A DNA stretch of 64,000 nucleotides. Origin: Megamerina dolium (Eukaryota; Arthropoda; Insecta; Diptera; Megamerinidae). Made by a program: the position numbers and the translations under genes. This document shows, one piece after another, positions 44,701-55,122 of this stretch. The notes below the pieces were generated by a model. The model worked only from the letters and a program-made list of their open reading frames with translations, searched no databases and was not told where the DNA came from. How positions within the stretch are numbered: position 1 is the stretch's first letter; every line of letters starts with the position of its first letter. The stretch covers positions 48,458,196-48,522,195 of the forward strand of contig OY978525.1 of assembly GCA_963854835.1 (NCBI GenBank), written 5' to 3'.

Positions 44701-45179
44701 CGTATTATCTTTCCTATTTTTCCTTTAATTTCTTTAACTATTGTAATGGATGATTATTATTCTGATACGCGGGAGTGCGCGCCTCTTCCTTTCGCTCTAT
44801 AGTAAATAAAGATAAAAACTATAAATAAGTACAAATTAAAAAAAAAAGTGTAAATCTAAACGTAGTTAAACATATTGAAAAATAAAAATAAGATTAATAA
44901 TGTAAAAGATAATTTAAGAGATTAAGTAAGCATAATTGTGAATTGAAAACAAAAATAAACCTAAATTAAGCTAAACTAAAAGTGAAGTTTATTTAATATC
45001 CAAACAAACTAATAACTACAGGTGTGAGTGATTTTGTGGTGGCAGCAACTCGTGCAAACAACTACAATAGCAACAACAAAAACGACATCATTACCAGCCA
45101 AGCTTGCCATTAAGCGGGAACAGTTCCCGTCTCAGCAATGCTTTTGAAAGTCTTTTGAATTTCTATTGTATGTAACCTT
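44701..45179. other. No recognised gene
   Basis: A-rich interval with AACAACAA-type low complexity near 45060-45090, leading into the truncated RTE. No supported feature. Confidence 0.5.
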
Positions 45180-45680
45180 ACTCTCTCGAAGAACGAAAAC
45201 TACACTCTACAAGTCTCTCATCATGCCTGTCCTAACATATGGCGCTGAAGCCTGGACAATTTCCACCTCCGATGAGCGAATACTTGGAGTTTTCGAGTGA
45301 AAAGTCCTACGCAAGATCTTTGGACCTATTTGCGTTGGTGGCGAGTACCGAATAAGGTACAACCATGAGCTGTACGAGCTGTATGCCGATATTGACATAG
45401 TAAAGCGCATCAAAATCCGGCGGCTGCGCTGGCTAGGTCATGTCGAGCGAATGGAAGAACACGCTCCAGCTAAGAAGGTGTTATATTCGGAACCCGCTGG
45501 AGGACCACGCAAAAGAGGAAGACCAAACCTCCGGTGGAAAGACCAAGTACTGGAGAACCTGACGGCGCTTGGAATTTCTAACTGGCGCCAGCTAGCGAAG
45601 AACAGTGATGGCTGGCGAAGCATGTTATTTTCGGCCTAAATCGATATTCGGTTGTTATGGCCACATAAGTAAGTAAGTAT
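45180..45680 (+). mobile_element. RTE-like LINE 3' end, 5'-truncated copy R1
   Basis: The frame reads SRRTKTTLYKSLIMPVLTYG, AEAWTISTSDERILGVFE, a TGA stop, then KVLRKIFGPICVGGEYR, RRLRWLGHVERMEEH and GRPNLRWKDQVLENL, to FSA at 45639. This is the RT C-terminal region of an RTE-type LINE. The R2 copy at 57.9 kb has Arg where this one has TGA (45297-45299). After the stop the element ends GGCCACATAAGTAAGTAAGT, a short TAAG repeat tail as is usual for RTE elements rather than poly-A. Confidence 0.85.
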
Positions 45681-45683
45681 AAC

Positions 45684-46003
45684 CTTACACCAAGCATTGT
45701 TCTGGAATTCTTAGTCAATCGTTTATTGGGCCTACTTCATGTTTATAAAATTTTGCTTTTCTTGATTTCTTTATTCAACGATATGACTATGATTGCCAAG
45801 TTTAATGGCTTCGATAATGTTATCCACTTATCCATGTAGTTTTATTCCTCACGAAGTCAAATAAACAAGTACACATACATACATATATGTATGCACACAT
45901 TATATGCCTAATTTTCTACATATTCATAATGGAGATACTGTTCTTTCAACTTTGGGTGGGTTGGTAATAATTTTTTTTTTCATTTTCTTCGATTTATTGT
46001 ATC
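45684..46003. other. No recognised gene or element
   Basis: AT-rich spacer between the RTE tail and the SINE target duplication. Confidence 0.5.
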
Positions 46004-46014
46004 TTTCTTACGAA

Positions 46015-46387
46015 TAAAAATAAATATGTGGCACTTAAATCCCCAAAGGGCTCATTGGCCGAGTGTCTCTTCCATTACTGTTGTGCGTCCTAAATTTTGG
46101 ACAGTATTAGAATGGACCTAATTATTTTAGCCGGTTCCGAACGGCAGAACACTTGTGACATCACTTTTTCTGAGCTTTGTCACAGAGTTCTTTTTAGAAG
46201 CTTTTTCATGGCAAGTTGTTACTGTCGGAAGAGTTCCCAATTGCTTGCCGTCAGGTGGGTACCGTTCGAAAGAAAAATCTTTTCGATATTAAATTTGTTA
46301 TGCATCAGCCGGGTATTGAACCACGACCTACAGATCAGAAGGCGAACACACTAACCACTGAGCTACAGCACCCACGTGTTATTTTAG
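46015..46387 (-). mobile_element. tRNA-derived SINE-1 copy S5, full length with 11-bp TSD
   Basis: Flanked by TTTCTTACGAA at 46004-46014 and 46388-46398. In the minus sense, an A box TAGCTCAGTGGTTAG (46351-46365) and a B box GGTTCAATACCC (46311-46322) form an internal Pol III promoter. The ~290-bp body ends GTGCCACATATTTATTTTTA, a T-rich tail with no poly-A. It is the best reference copy for the family in this window. Short ORFs on both strands here are spurious. Confidence 0.88.
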
Positions 46388-46467
46388 TTTCTTACGAAAC
46401 TAACAATAATTATACAAATCTTATATACTAAAAAATACATTTTTTTGATTCTACACCAATGTGTACA

Positions 46468-48761
46468 TTATTCAAATAACTTAAAGCAAACCAATATAAC
46501 ATGTGATGTCATTAAGGACATATATAATAGCAATGAGAGATTATGTGAAAGATATATTAAAAACATTTTTCCTTTTTGTCTTTTAATATATTTAAGAGAG
46601 CTCGCTAGAGTATTAGGATGATTACTTAGTCGATCAGAGTAACGTAGGCAATGTTTCCCTATGTCTATTTTAATAGTGTCAATCTCTAGGTTCTTGTGTA
46701 TATTTGTGTTACTGATGTACCAAGGAGCTCGGCAAAGACGTCTAAGGATTTTAGATTGAACACGCTGAATTTTCTCAATATTAGAGTTTGAAGAAGTGCC
46801 CCAAAGCTGAATGCCGTAGCTCCAAATTGGTTTATTGGTGGACTTGAATATAAGCATTTTATTATGAAGTGACAATTTCGAGGCGTTTCCAATCAACCAA
46901 TGAAGTTTGGCTGCTTTTAATTTAGCATGCTTTGTTTCAATGTGCTTCTTCCAGGTTAGCCTTCTATCGAGATGAAAGCCTAGATAGGTCACTTCGTTTT
47001 TTTGTGGTATTTTTTTACCATTAATTTGTAGTTGAGGGCATGTTTTTCTGTTCAACGTGAAAGTCATATGGACGCATTTGGATTCGTTGATTCTAATACG
47101 CCATGTCTCCAGCCAGTGTTGTACTCTTCTTAAGTGACTTTGCAGTTTTTCTGACGCTTTACTGGGATTGCCATTTGTTGGTATATCTGAAGTATAGATT
47201 AGATATAAAAAGGGACCCAAGACGCTTCCTTGCGGGACCCCAGCCATTATCGTACGTGTTTGAGTTCAATACGATCTTTGTTTAACCATAAATTTCCTAT
47301 TGAACAGATAGCTCTTTAATATTTTGCAAATGTTATCAGGAAAGAGACAACCGATTTTGTGAAGTAGGCCATCATGACAAACTTTATCAAAAGCTTGTGC
47401 GACGTCCAGAAATACTGCTGATCAGTACTGCTTTGCTTCGAACGCTTTTGTAATGTTAGATACTATTCTGTTAACTTGTTCTACTGTACCATGTTTTGCT
47501 CTGAACCCAAATTGATGCAACGGTGTAATGTTATTTGCTTCAACATTAATAGTTTTTCAAACACTTTGGATAGGATAGGCAGCAGGCTAATAGGCCTGTA
47601 CGACGATACATTAGTTGAATCTTTTCCAGGTTTTGCAATCATAATTATTTGGGAAATTTTCCATGCTGAGGGGAAATAACAAAGGCGTGGTATTGCATTC
47701 ATTATGTGTAACAGCTGTTTTACTGCAATTTGAGGTAGCTCGGCGATTATTTTGGCACTTATTTTATCATACCCTGCAGCTTTTTTGACGTTTAGTTCAT
47801 TTATGATTTTGTTAAGTTCCTTTAAAGAAAATCTCACTAAGGTAGTAGAGCTGTTATTGGTCATGATTGGCAATCCTCCATCTCTTGTAGATTCATTTGG
47901 TTTGAAAACGCCTTCTAAGTGATTTGCAAATGCTTCTGCTTTATCTTGATCGCTTCTTGCCCATGATCTATCTGGCATTCGTATTGGAGCCTCTCTTATT
48001 ATCGGACACTTTACACGTTTGACTGCTTTCCACAGAGAATAATCTGTATCTTTTGTTGCAGCAAGATTACTAATATATACATTTAAACGTCTCTCTTCGG
48101 TTTCTTTTAAGATTCTTTTAAGTGTTTTAGTGTAGTCTGCCAATTTTTGTTTTAGGTTTGGTGATCTATGCTGCTGCCATTCTCTCCTGGCTTTCCTTTT
48201 AATTTTAATTAATTCCTCAATATCGGCATTTGTATGCCTTATATAATCTTGGAATTTATTTTGAGGTGTTGCAATTTTAGCAGCTTCATGAGCCAACTTG
48301 GTGAAATTTTCAACTGCACTGTCGACTTGCTTTACTGTCTTAAGAGGTATTTTAAGGCCAATGTGAGAACTAATATATTTTTTATAATTTAGCCAATTAG
48401 TGAATTTGTTTGTAAGATACTGGCTTGATTCACTGAAACTAACTAAAACTTTTAGTAAAATGAACGATGGAGAATGATCAGATGAAAGTTCAAAGGATGG
48501 CTATGCCTTTAAATGGGTTCATTTTAGACTATTAGTTACTGCAAAGTCAATAAGATCCAGTACTTTTCTAGGATCCGAAGGCCAGTAAGTAGGTTGACTT
48601 GTAGATATGGCATCATATCCGTTGCTTGATATTGTCGAGAAAAGACGTCTACCTTTTGGAGATATAAGCCTGGAACCCCAATAAGTGTGCTTGGCGTTAT
48701 AGTCCTCCGCCGCGATAAACGTATGCCCTAAAGTTGCAAAAATTTCAGAAAATTGTGATTC
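46468..48761 (-). pseudogene. J3 ORF2: endonuclease C-part and RT
   Basis: From 48761 leftward: DYNAKHTYWGSR (endonuclease catalytic loop) and KVLDLIDFAV near 48560, in mixed frames. The frame 47481-48296 has the linker, MPDRSWARSDQDKAEAFANH, KKAAGYDKISAKI, IIMIAKPGKD and SYRPISLLPILSKVFEKL. The next part holds FLDVAQAFDKVCHDGL near 47410 and a stop before MAGVPQGSVLGPFLYLIYTS at 47247. It continues SDIPTNGNPSKASEKLQ, where the FADD segment is missing. The thumb (IWSYGIQLWGTSS) runs to 46468. Confidence 0.87.
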
Positions 48762-48775
48762 TGTAATATTATGTC

Positions 48776-48875
48776 AAATACTGTCCAAAATTTAAGACGC
48801 ACAACAGTAATAGAAGAGAAGCTCGGCCAATGAGCCCTTTGGGGCTTTAAGTGCCACATATTTTTTTTTTTTTTA
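48776..48875 (+). mobile_element. SINE-1 copy S6 with 14-bp TSD, inserted in J3
   Basis: TGTAATATTATGTC occurs at 48762-48775 and again at 48876-48889, an exact 14-bp duplication. Between them is a 5'-truncated SINE-1 3' end (CTGTCCAAAATTTAAGACGC to GTGCCACATA) with a sense-strand run of T. The length of the duplication and the 5' truncation are signs of LINE-type target-primed insertion. It breaks the J3 endonuclease frame. Confidence 0.92.
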
Positions 48876-48889
48876 TGTAATATTATGTC

Positions 48890-49223
48890 TATGAGGACAG
48901 TAAACAGAAGATATTGTTAATTTTTGAGTACTTGTTTCTATACAAATAGAGGTGGAATGAATATATTCTTTGCAAAATTCTTCTAATGCATAATGTTTTA
49001 TTCTATTTTTGATAAGGATAGCTGTCCCTCCTCTTGCCTTATTTTCAGGGTGTTTGGTATCATAAAGCGTAAACCCATTTATTGAAAAATTATTAAATTT
49101 TGTGAAGTGAGTTTCTGAAATAAGCATTACATCAACTTGATTTTTATGGAGAAATACTACCAGTTCATTTTTATGTTGGCTTAACCCATTTGCATTCCAA
49201 AAACATAACTTTAGTTCGTTCAT
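48890..49223 (-). pseudogene. J3 ORF2 start: endonuclease N-terminus
   Basis: The start at 49223 gives MNELKLCFWNANGLSQHKNE, then DVMLISETHFTKF and GGTAILIKNRIKHYALEEF. These are the N-A-N-G and S-E-T-H-F motifs of AP-type LINE endonucleases, with the catalytic Asn and Glu kept. The frame continues through TISSVYCPHRHNIT to the SINE insertion. The ATG overlaps the ORF1 stop as ATGA. Confidence 0.88.
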
Positions 49224-50361
49224 TGTTTTGACAGAATTGCTTGAAGGAGCATGGACTGATTTTTCATTAGCTCTTGCATCATGCCTTGCATTGAATTCAT
49301 AAAATGTGTCATTAACTGGACCAGATTATTTACAGAATTTTCAAGAGTGTTTGGAACACTATCTTGATTAACTTGAACTGGAGGAGTACTCCCCTTTAAA
49401 ATGTTTACATAAGATGTTGGCATAACATGAGTAGTATTTGTAACATTTTGTGGAGGAGGAGCAGATACATGCTCTATTTGAGGAGCATTAACCATTGATG
49501 GGTTGCGAGGTCTTACTTGGGAAGTACTTTTAAGTTTGAGTTTGAGCTCAATATAAACTGGACAACCTCTATAGTTTGCAGTGTGATTTCCACCGCAGTT
49601 ACTACATTTTTTAACAGAATAATCTTCTTTGTTAACAATACATTTGGAGGTGGGATGAAAGTCATCACATATAACGCATACACTTCGTAGAGTGCAGTAA
49701 GATTTTGTGTGCCTATACTCTTGACAGTTAGCACATTGTATTGGGCCCGATCTTTTATGAATTGAATATTTTATATTATGAATTCGGTGAATTAAATATT
49801 CTATATTATATATTGGGTGAATTTCACCCTTTTTAAGTTTCTTAATATCGGGTTCCAACTCGACGCGATATAATGGCGTAGGCTGTTTTTCTTTATTTTT
49901 ATGTTGAACACGGATTTGACCTTAAAACCCTCTTCTTATATAGCTATTTTCACATCATTGCAGTGAACATTTGGGTCAATGCCTTTTATCACAACGACTA
50001 ATCCTTTGCTGCTTTTCAACTGGTACGTGTAATAGTATTTCTGTTTGTCATCAAAATATTTTGTGACAGAACGGTAATTTCTTTCTTCATATATTTGCAG
50101 TTTAATTTCTTTAATAGTGCCCTTCATGATTGTTACTATATGAAAATTCTTTGCACAAATAAGTTGCGTAAGGCATTTTATTAATTCAGTTTGGTTGTTT
50201 TCCCTTACATATATTGGGGGTGGCTTAGATTTCTGCACTGTTGATTCTACTTCTTGTTGATTTAGCATTGCAAATCTATTATTATTATTTATATTGTTGT
50301 TGTTGTTATTGTTATTATTATTATAAGTGCCATTCTGCTTATGGATTTTTTTGTACGTCAC
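49220..50361 (-). pseudogene. J3 ORF1 (zinc-knuckle gag-like)
   Basis: The N-terminal part (49936-50361) has an Asn run (residues ~14-29, an AAT/AAC microsatellite) and a conserved block KNFHIVTIMKGTIKEIKLQI, YYTYQLKSSKGLVVVIKGID. After one or more frameshifts at 49860-49935, the part 49220-49858 contains knuckles CANCQEYRHTKSYC, CVICDDFHPTSKC and CSNCGGNHTANYRGC. The first knuckle has Arg instead of Gly before His. A Met/Gln-rich C-terminal coil follows (MTHFMNSMQGMMQELMKNQ). The sequence HNIKYSIHK appears duplicated near 49770-49800. Confidence 0.85.
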
Positions 50362-50879
50362 CCTGAGGGCTTCGCTTCCTCTTTGTAATTAATATATACC
50401 TATCCATTCCAGTTTGTACCTTTGTTGATGATATTGATAACGATGAATGTTTATCAACATGTTTATTTGCATTTTGCAAATGTTGCGTATTACCGGTTAG
50501 CAAGATGTTGTTGTTTTCAAATGCTTTTGGTACAATTGTATTAGTGCATTGATTTTGTGAGATTCACGTTCGGTCACAAAAGAGCGACGCACCGATTGCG
50601 GAGAGCGTTTAACACTCATTTATTTCTTTTTACTTGCACTTGTGTTGTTTTTTTTCTTTTTAATTTTAATATTTAATATAGTTTTATCACAGTTTTGTTT
50701 GTTTGCTTGATCCCTCCGTTGAATCAAACAAAGCAATACCTTTATTCCAACTATCACTTAAGCGTCCTTTCGGAATTGTTTCCTATCACATACGCAATTC
50801 AACACAACTTCAACAGTGCAAATCTTTTGCCTGCACATATTCCTCACTCTAACACTACATCAAATTTTGCAACAACAAC

Positions 50880-51395
50880 AAATACAGACAAAAAAAATAA
50901 TTCGTGATATACTATCTCCCTCTATACCGTGGAGTGTACAATGCGCTTCTCCTGCTGTAACACCAACAGCTACAACATCGAAGCAAACAAATAACGGCCT
51001 TTCTACTGAAGTGCATGACCCAGTAGTAAAAGCAACTAGTGCGATGACTAATAAAGAACCAGTTGCTGTTCAAACTGGAATTTATCGCTACATTACTGTA
51101 GTAAAGCGAAAAAGAAGAATTCAAAACAAATGAATTCAACAAATATTTAAAAGCAGAACAATGCCCCTATTAGTTCGGAAAATAGATACGCTCTGCTTTC
51201 AGGTGATGAAAGTGACGAAAATATTATCAAACCCCCACCCACTTTCTTAAGAGAACGCAACTCAGATAAGTTGATTTCCTATTCGCAAAGGCCAAATTGG
51301 GGAAACGAAAGTGCAAATCTACAGCAAAGTAATTGCGGAATTTGATACTGGAAAAAAGAATTACTACACATATCAGCCAAAAAGTAGTAAAGTAA
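50880..51395 (+). pseudogene. J2 ORF1 N-terminal remnant
   Basis: The frame ending at 51133 reads DILSPSIPWSVQCASPAV and ends VVKRKRRIQNK, matching the J1 ORF1 N-terminus almost exactly. It stops where J1 continues. Further matches to the KVQIYS...YYTYQ block run to 51395 in broken frames, where the large deletion starts. No knuckles remain. Confidence 0.8.
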
Positions 51396-51404
51396 AAAAG
51401 TAGG

Positions 51405-52020
51405 ATTTCAGTAGAGTCGACTTGAAAGCAACATCTCTATGCCTGGAAGAGTACAGCTCTAAGCTAGTAATATCTGCGATATACTGTCCCCCAAAATACA
51501 GTATTACTGAAAAGCAATATCAATAATTTTTCTCAACTCTTGGTAGCAAATTCTTGGTTGCTGGCGATTTCAACGCCAAACACACTCACTGGTGCTTCCG
51601 ATCAAGAACTTCAAAAGGCAGAAGACTATGCTCAATCATTACTAACCATGGCTACGATGTAATCTCAAATGGTCAACCGACATATTGGCCGACGGACAAG
51701 AGGAAGATACCCGATCTTATAGATTTTGGAGTCGCCAAAGGTTTGCAAATGGATAATACCCACGGTAATACCTATAAAATCACCAAGCCCCCAAAGGCAA
51801 TTGCGTTAGAAAGAAAATAGACTGGTTGAAATTTAAGAAATATATAAATTTCCATCTTCCTCTAAGTACTGGATTAAAAAATGGACACGATGTAGACTCA
51901 GCACTCGAAAAATTCAACCAGCTGCTCTCATTAGCTCTCAGCTCAGCCACCTGCACAAGGGTATGTAAGCAAACTATAGTCCATACACACCAGCCGACAT
52001 TGAATTGCTAATAAGACAGA
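51405..52020 (+). pseudogene. J2 endonuclease remnant
   Basis: Starts within FSRVDLKATSLCLEEYSSK and LVISAIYCPP, with a frame change near 51515. It then reads VAGDFNAKHTHWCFRSRTSK and IPDLIDFGVAKGLQMDNTHG to 51820, then KFKKYINFHLPLSTGLKNG. The N-terminal catalytic Asn and Glu motifs are deleted. Confidence 0.82.
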
Positions 52021-52139
52021 AAAGAAGACTCCGAACGCTTTGGCTTTTGCAGACCACCTAAAAAGTGTGTTTACACCCAATCCACCCTCTTCACAGTCCT
52101 CATTACCAACCTTGCTCAATAACGCTCAAAATTAAAAAA

Positions 52140-53503
52140 AAGACATATTCAAAGCAATTTATAAAGATTTAAACCCAAAAGAATCACCTGGTCCAGATAA
52201 AATTACCGATAAAATGATAAAAGAGCTACCTCCGGCTTCATTAATTCATCTCATGCACATTTTCAATGCTATCCTTCGTATTAAACACTATCCCAAATGC
52301 TGGAAAACTTCAAAAATTATTATGATAGCAAAACCAGGAAAAGACCCTACAAAAGTTGCATCGTACAGACCTATCAGCCTCCTGCCTCTACTCTCTAAAG
52401 TATTGGAAAAGCTACTTGTTATGAATATAACTCCATTTATTAATCTCAACCAACTGATTCCCCAACATTAGTGTGGATTTAGAAAACAGCACGGCACAAT
52501 AGAACAAGTCCACCGCATTGTAACTCTGATAAGGAACACTTTTGAAAAAAAGTATTGCTCAGCTGTCTTTCTTGATATCATTCAAGCTTTCGATAAAGTA
52601 TGGCACGATGGCCTTGTTTACAAACTCAAACTATTACTGCCTGCAAATGTCTCCTCATTGCTTAGTAGCTACCTTACGAAAAAACAATTTCTCGTACGTC
52701 ACAAGGATTACACAACAAATCCATTGGATATTCACGCTGGCGTTCCTCAAGGAAGCGTTTTGGGTCCCTTACTGTATCTCTTATACACTTCAGATATGCC
52801 CAACAATAACTATACATTCATATCGACCTTTGCTGATGATACGGCAATATTGTGCTCTCGCTCTAACCCCATAGAAGCTACTAAACTCCTACAGACTCAT
52901 GTCGATTCTCTCGAAATCTGGTTAGCAAAATGGCGTATAAATGTCAATGAATCAAAGATCGTACATGTAACCTTCAGGCTAAGGCTAGATACATGTCCCC
53001 CACTTAATATTAATGGCCAATCAGTTCCACAATGTTCCTCAACAAAGTACTTGGGTATTCACCTCGACAGAAGGCTGACCTGGAAAAATCACATAGAGGC
53101 AAAGAAAACTCAGATCAAGCTTGAAATTAATCAGTTATGGTGGGTGTTACACAAAAGATCAAAGTTTAATCTCGAGTACAAAGTGCTATTATATAAAGCA
53201 ATCCTGAAGCCAATCTGGACTTATGGTATTCAGTTTTGGGGCACCACATCTCCCTCAAATATCGAAAAATTGCAGCGAATACAATCCAAGTGTCTGCGAA
53301 TTATTGTAAACGCGCCTTGGTATATGAGTAACGTTAACATCCATCGAGATTTAAATGTACCCACAATTTCTGAGGAAGTTGCAATGTCCTGCAGAAGCTA
53401 CATTCAAAAATTACACAATCATCCGAATCCCCTTGCTAGGCAATTGTTGCTGAGCACGGGGCATCGTCGAGTAAAAAGAAAAGACACACTGAATATGCTG
53501 TGA
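52140..53503 (+). pseudogene. J2 reverse transcriptase
   Basis: IKELPPASLIHLMHIFNAIL, IIMIAKPGKDPTKVASYRPI and SLLPLLSKVLEKLL lead to a TAG stop at 52469. After this CGFRKQHGTIEQVHR and AVFLDIIQAFDKVWHDGLVY continue. From 52658 a 281-codon frame has AGVPQGSVLGPLLYLLYTSD, STFADDTAILCS (the catalytic FADD), KYLGIHLDRRLTWKNH and the thumb IWTYGIQFWGTTS. It is the best-preserved RT among the three Jockey copies but is interrupted upstream. Confidence 0.9.
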
Positions 53504-53652
53504 AATTGCTATACCTCGCGACTCAACAAATTGTGATGGAATATCACATAATTTTAGTTAGTTTGTAAGATTTGAATACTTTTTGTTAGTTTTGTTAGTT
53601 TTGTTAGAAAGATCCAATAAAAAAAGCTTATTAAAAAAAAAAAAAAAAGACA

Positions 53653-54019
53653 CTCATCCCAGTTTTCTGATCGGGATTAACATACGATTTTATAGCCGAC
53701 AAAACAGATCTATTTATTTTTTCTAATGCATGGTCTTGCGGCGAGTGCGCAGCTGTATATACATGAACCAACCCGATTGCCGACGAGCCAGGCCGATATT
53801 TAATACGTACACCCGCATCTTATCTTCCTGAATAAAAATTTCGTATACAACATCAACAACACCATACGTTAAATACTACAATTTTCGTCAAAGTGATAAT
53901 CAGTGTTCTTTTTTAGTGAGTCTTGAAGAGGTTTTACTATTCGAGAAAACGAAGTTTTAAAACGTCTAAATACGAGAAAGAAAGCACGAGTGAAGCTCCT
54001 TAATATTTTTTGGTGTATG
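53653..54019. other. No recognised gene
   Basis: A spacer after the J2 poly-A tail. Short AT-rich DNA with no supported feature. Confidence 0.45.
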
Positions 54020-54573
54020 ATAATTTCATATATCTGTTACGTTGCTATTACTTAATAAAATTCCTTACTCTGAAGTGCCGTATCCCAAATGCTCAATTGC
54101 CGTGAATCCAAATTTACTTGTTTCTCTATTAAACTTCAATTCTTTTATCAAGCTATTTTCAAAATTTTTCCCAAAAGCGCTTTATACTACTAAACTTTTT
54201 TTGTAGCAATTAAATTGTCATCCAGGTATCAACTATTTTACGTGAATTTATAAAATCATGAAAGATGCCATTGTTGAAGCAATGGAATACTGTCGGAATC
54301 TTCTTTAGTCCGAACGGCATTTGCATATACTCGTATTCGTACCCTTAACCGTCAGATGTGACAATATTGCATTCGTATTGAATTTGCTTCCATTAGTACC
54401 TTATAAAACCCATTTTTCAAATCCAGTAATGAAAAGTATATCTTTCCTTCTAAATATTGAATACAGCTCTCAATCAGAGGCAATGGTGAAATTATCTCTT
54501 TCTGTTATTTTGTTAAAGCACAATAATCAATACACACACACACAAATATATATATATATACGATATATATACA

Positions 54574-54656
<83 letters not shown>

Positions 54657-54920
54657 CGAATTACTTGCTTTAATAATTCCTTCTTTCTGTCAGTTTTTTA
54701 TAATGAATTTAACTTTACTTTTCTTGCGAATACGAACAGTGGTGAACAGTGATTAGATTCTAAATGAATTTTAATCCTGAAAAAATTCTTTCCACATTCA
54801 GCAGGAATTTTTAATATTTTGAAACAGATCCCTGTACTCCTTCGGTTTTAAGGTTGATAAATATTGATTAGGTCACTTTCTTCTTCAATTTCCATATTAT
54901 AATTTCCGTTTTGCCTAGAG
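54020..54920 (-). pseudogene. Third Ty3/gypsy-like RT relic, split by a (TA)n array
   Basis: Minus-strand pieces from right to left: [17 protein letters not shown] near 54720-54650, a (TA)n array, then DYCALTKITER near 54525. Next are RRKIYFSLLDLKNGFYKV near 54420, MPFGLKKIPTVFHCF near 54310, and YLDDNLIATKK near 54225. These are RT motifs in the right order for a gypsy-type pol, with several frame changes. The TA array replaces about 25 residues before the DYxALN-like motif. The family differs from LTR-A and LTR-B. Confidence 0.6.
54535..54652. repeat. (CA)n/(TA)n microsatellite inside an RT relic
   Basis: CACACACACA passes into a long TA array. RT similarity lies on both sides. Confidence 0.92.
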
Positions 54921-54924
54921 CTCT

Positions 54925-55036
54925 GTGACAAAACTAAATTAAAGTGATGTCACAACGCTTCTGCAGTTCGGAACCGGCTAATATAAGTAGGTCCCTTCTA
55001 ATGCTGTCCAAATTTAACACACATAACAGAGAAAGG
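54925..55036 (+). mobile_element. SINE-1 copy S7, internal fragment
   Basis: Matches the family from GTGACAAAACTAAATTAAAG through GTTCGGAACCGGCTAATATA and TAAGTAGGTCCCTTCTAATG to ACACATAACAG. Both the tRNA head and the 3' tail are absent. Confidence 0.7.
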
Positions 55037-55122
55037 TAGAGTTAAATTTATAGAATATACTTACCTTCTATCCAGTCCTTTTTTAGAAGAAGCATCTATT
55101 GGGAGGCGATAATCCAGTTTTA

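Larger units (their letters stand above)
46430..50625 (-). mobile_element. Jockey-like LINE, copy J3 (largest)
   Basis: A minus-strand element with a tail near 46435-46447 and its 5' end near 50.6 kb. ORF1 (50361-49220) is followed by ORF2 starting at 49223 with a stop/start overlap. It is a different subfamily from J1/J2 but similar in domain order. A SINE-1 insertion with a 14-bp duplication lies in the endonuclease. An in-frame deletion in the RT palm removes the FADD box near 47190. Confidence 0.9.
50690..53652 (+). mobile_element. Jockey-like LINE, copy J2 (deleted, poly-A tail)
   Basis: Same family as J1, on the plus strand. Its 5' region matches the start of J1, and it ends in AATAAAAAAAGCTTATT followed by an A-run at 53634-53648. 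About 1 kb between ORF1 (near 51395) and the endonuclease (near 51405) is missing. The RT keeps FADD, unlike J1 and J3. It lies head to head with J3 across 50.62-50.69 kb. Confidence 0.9.
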
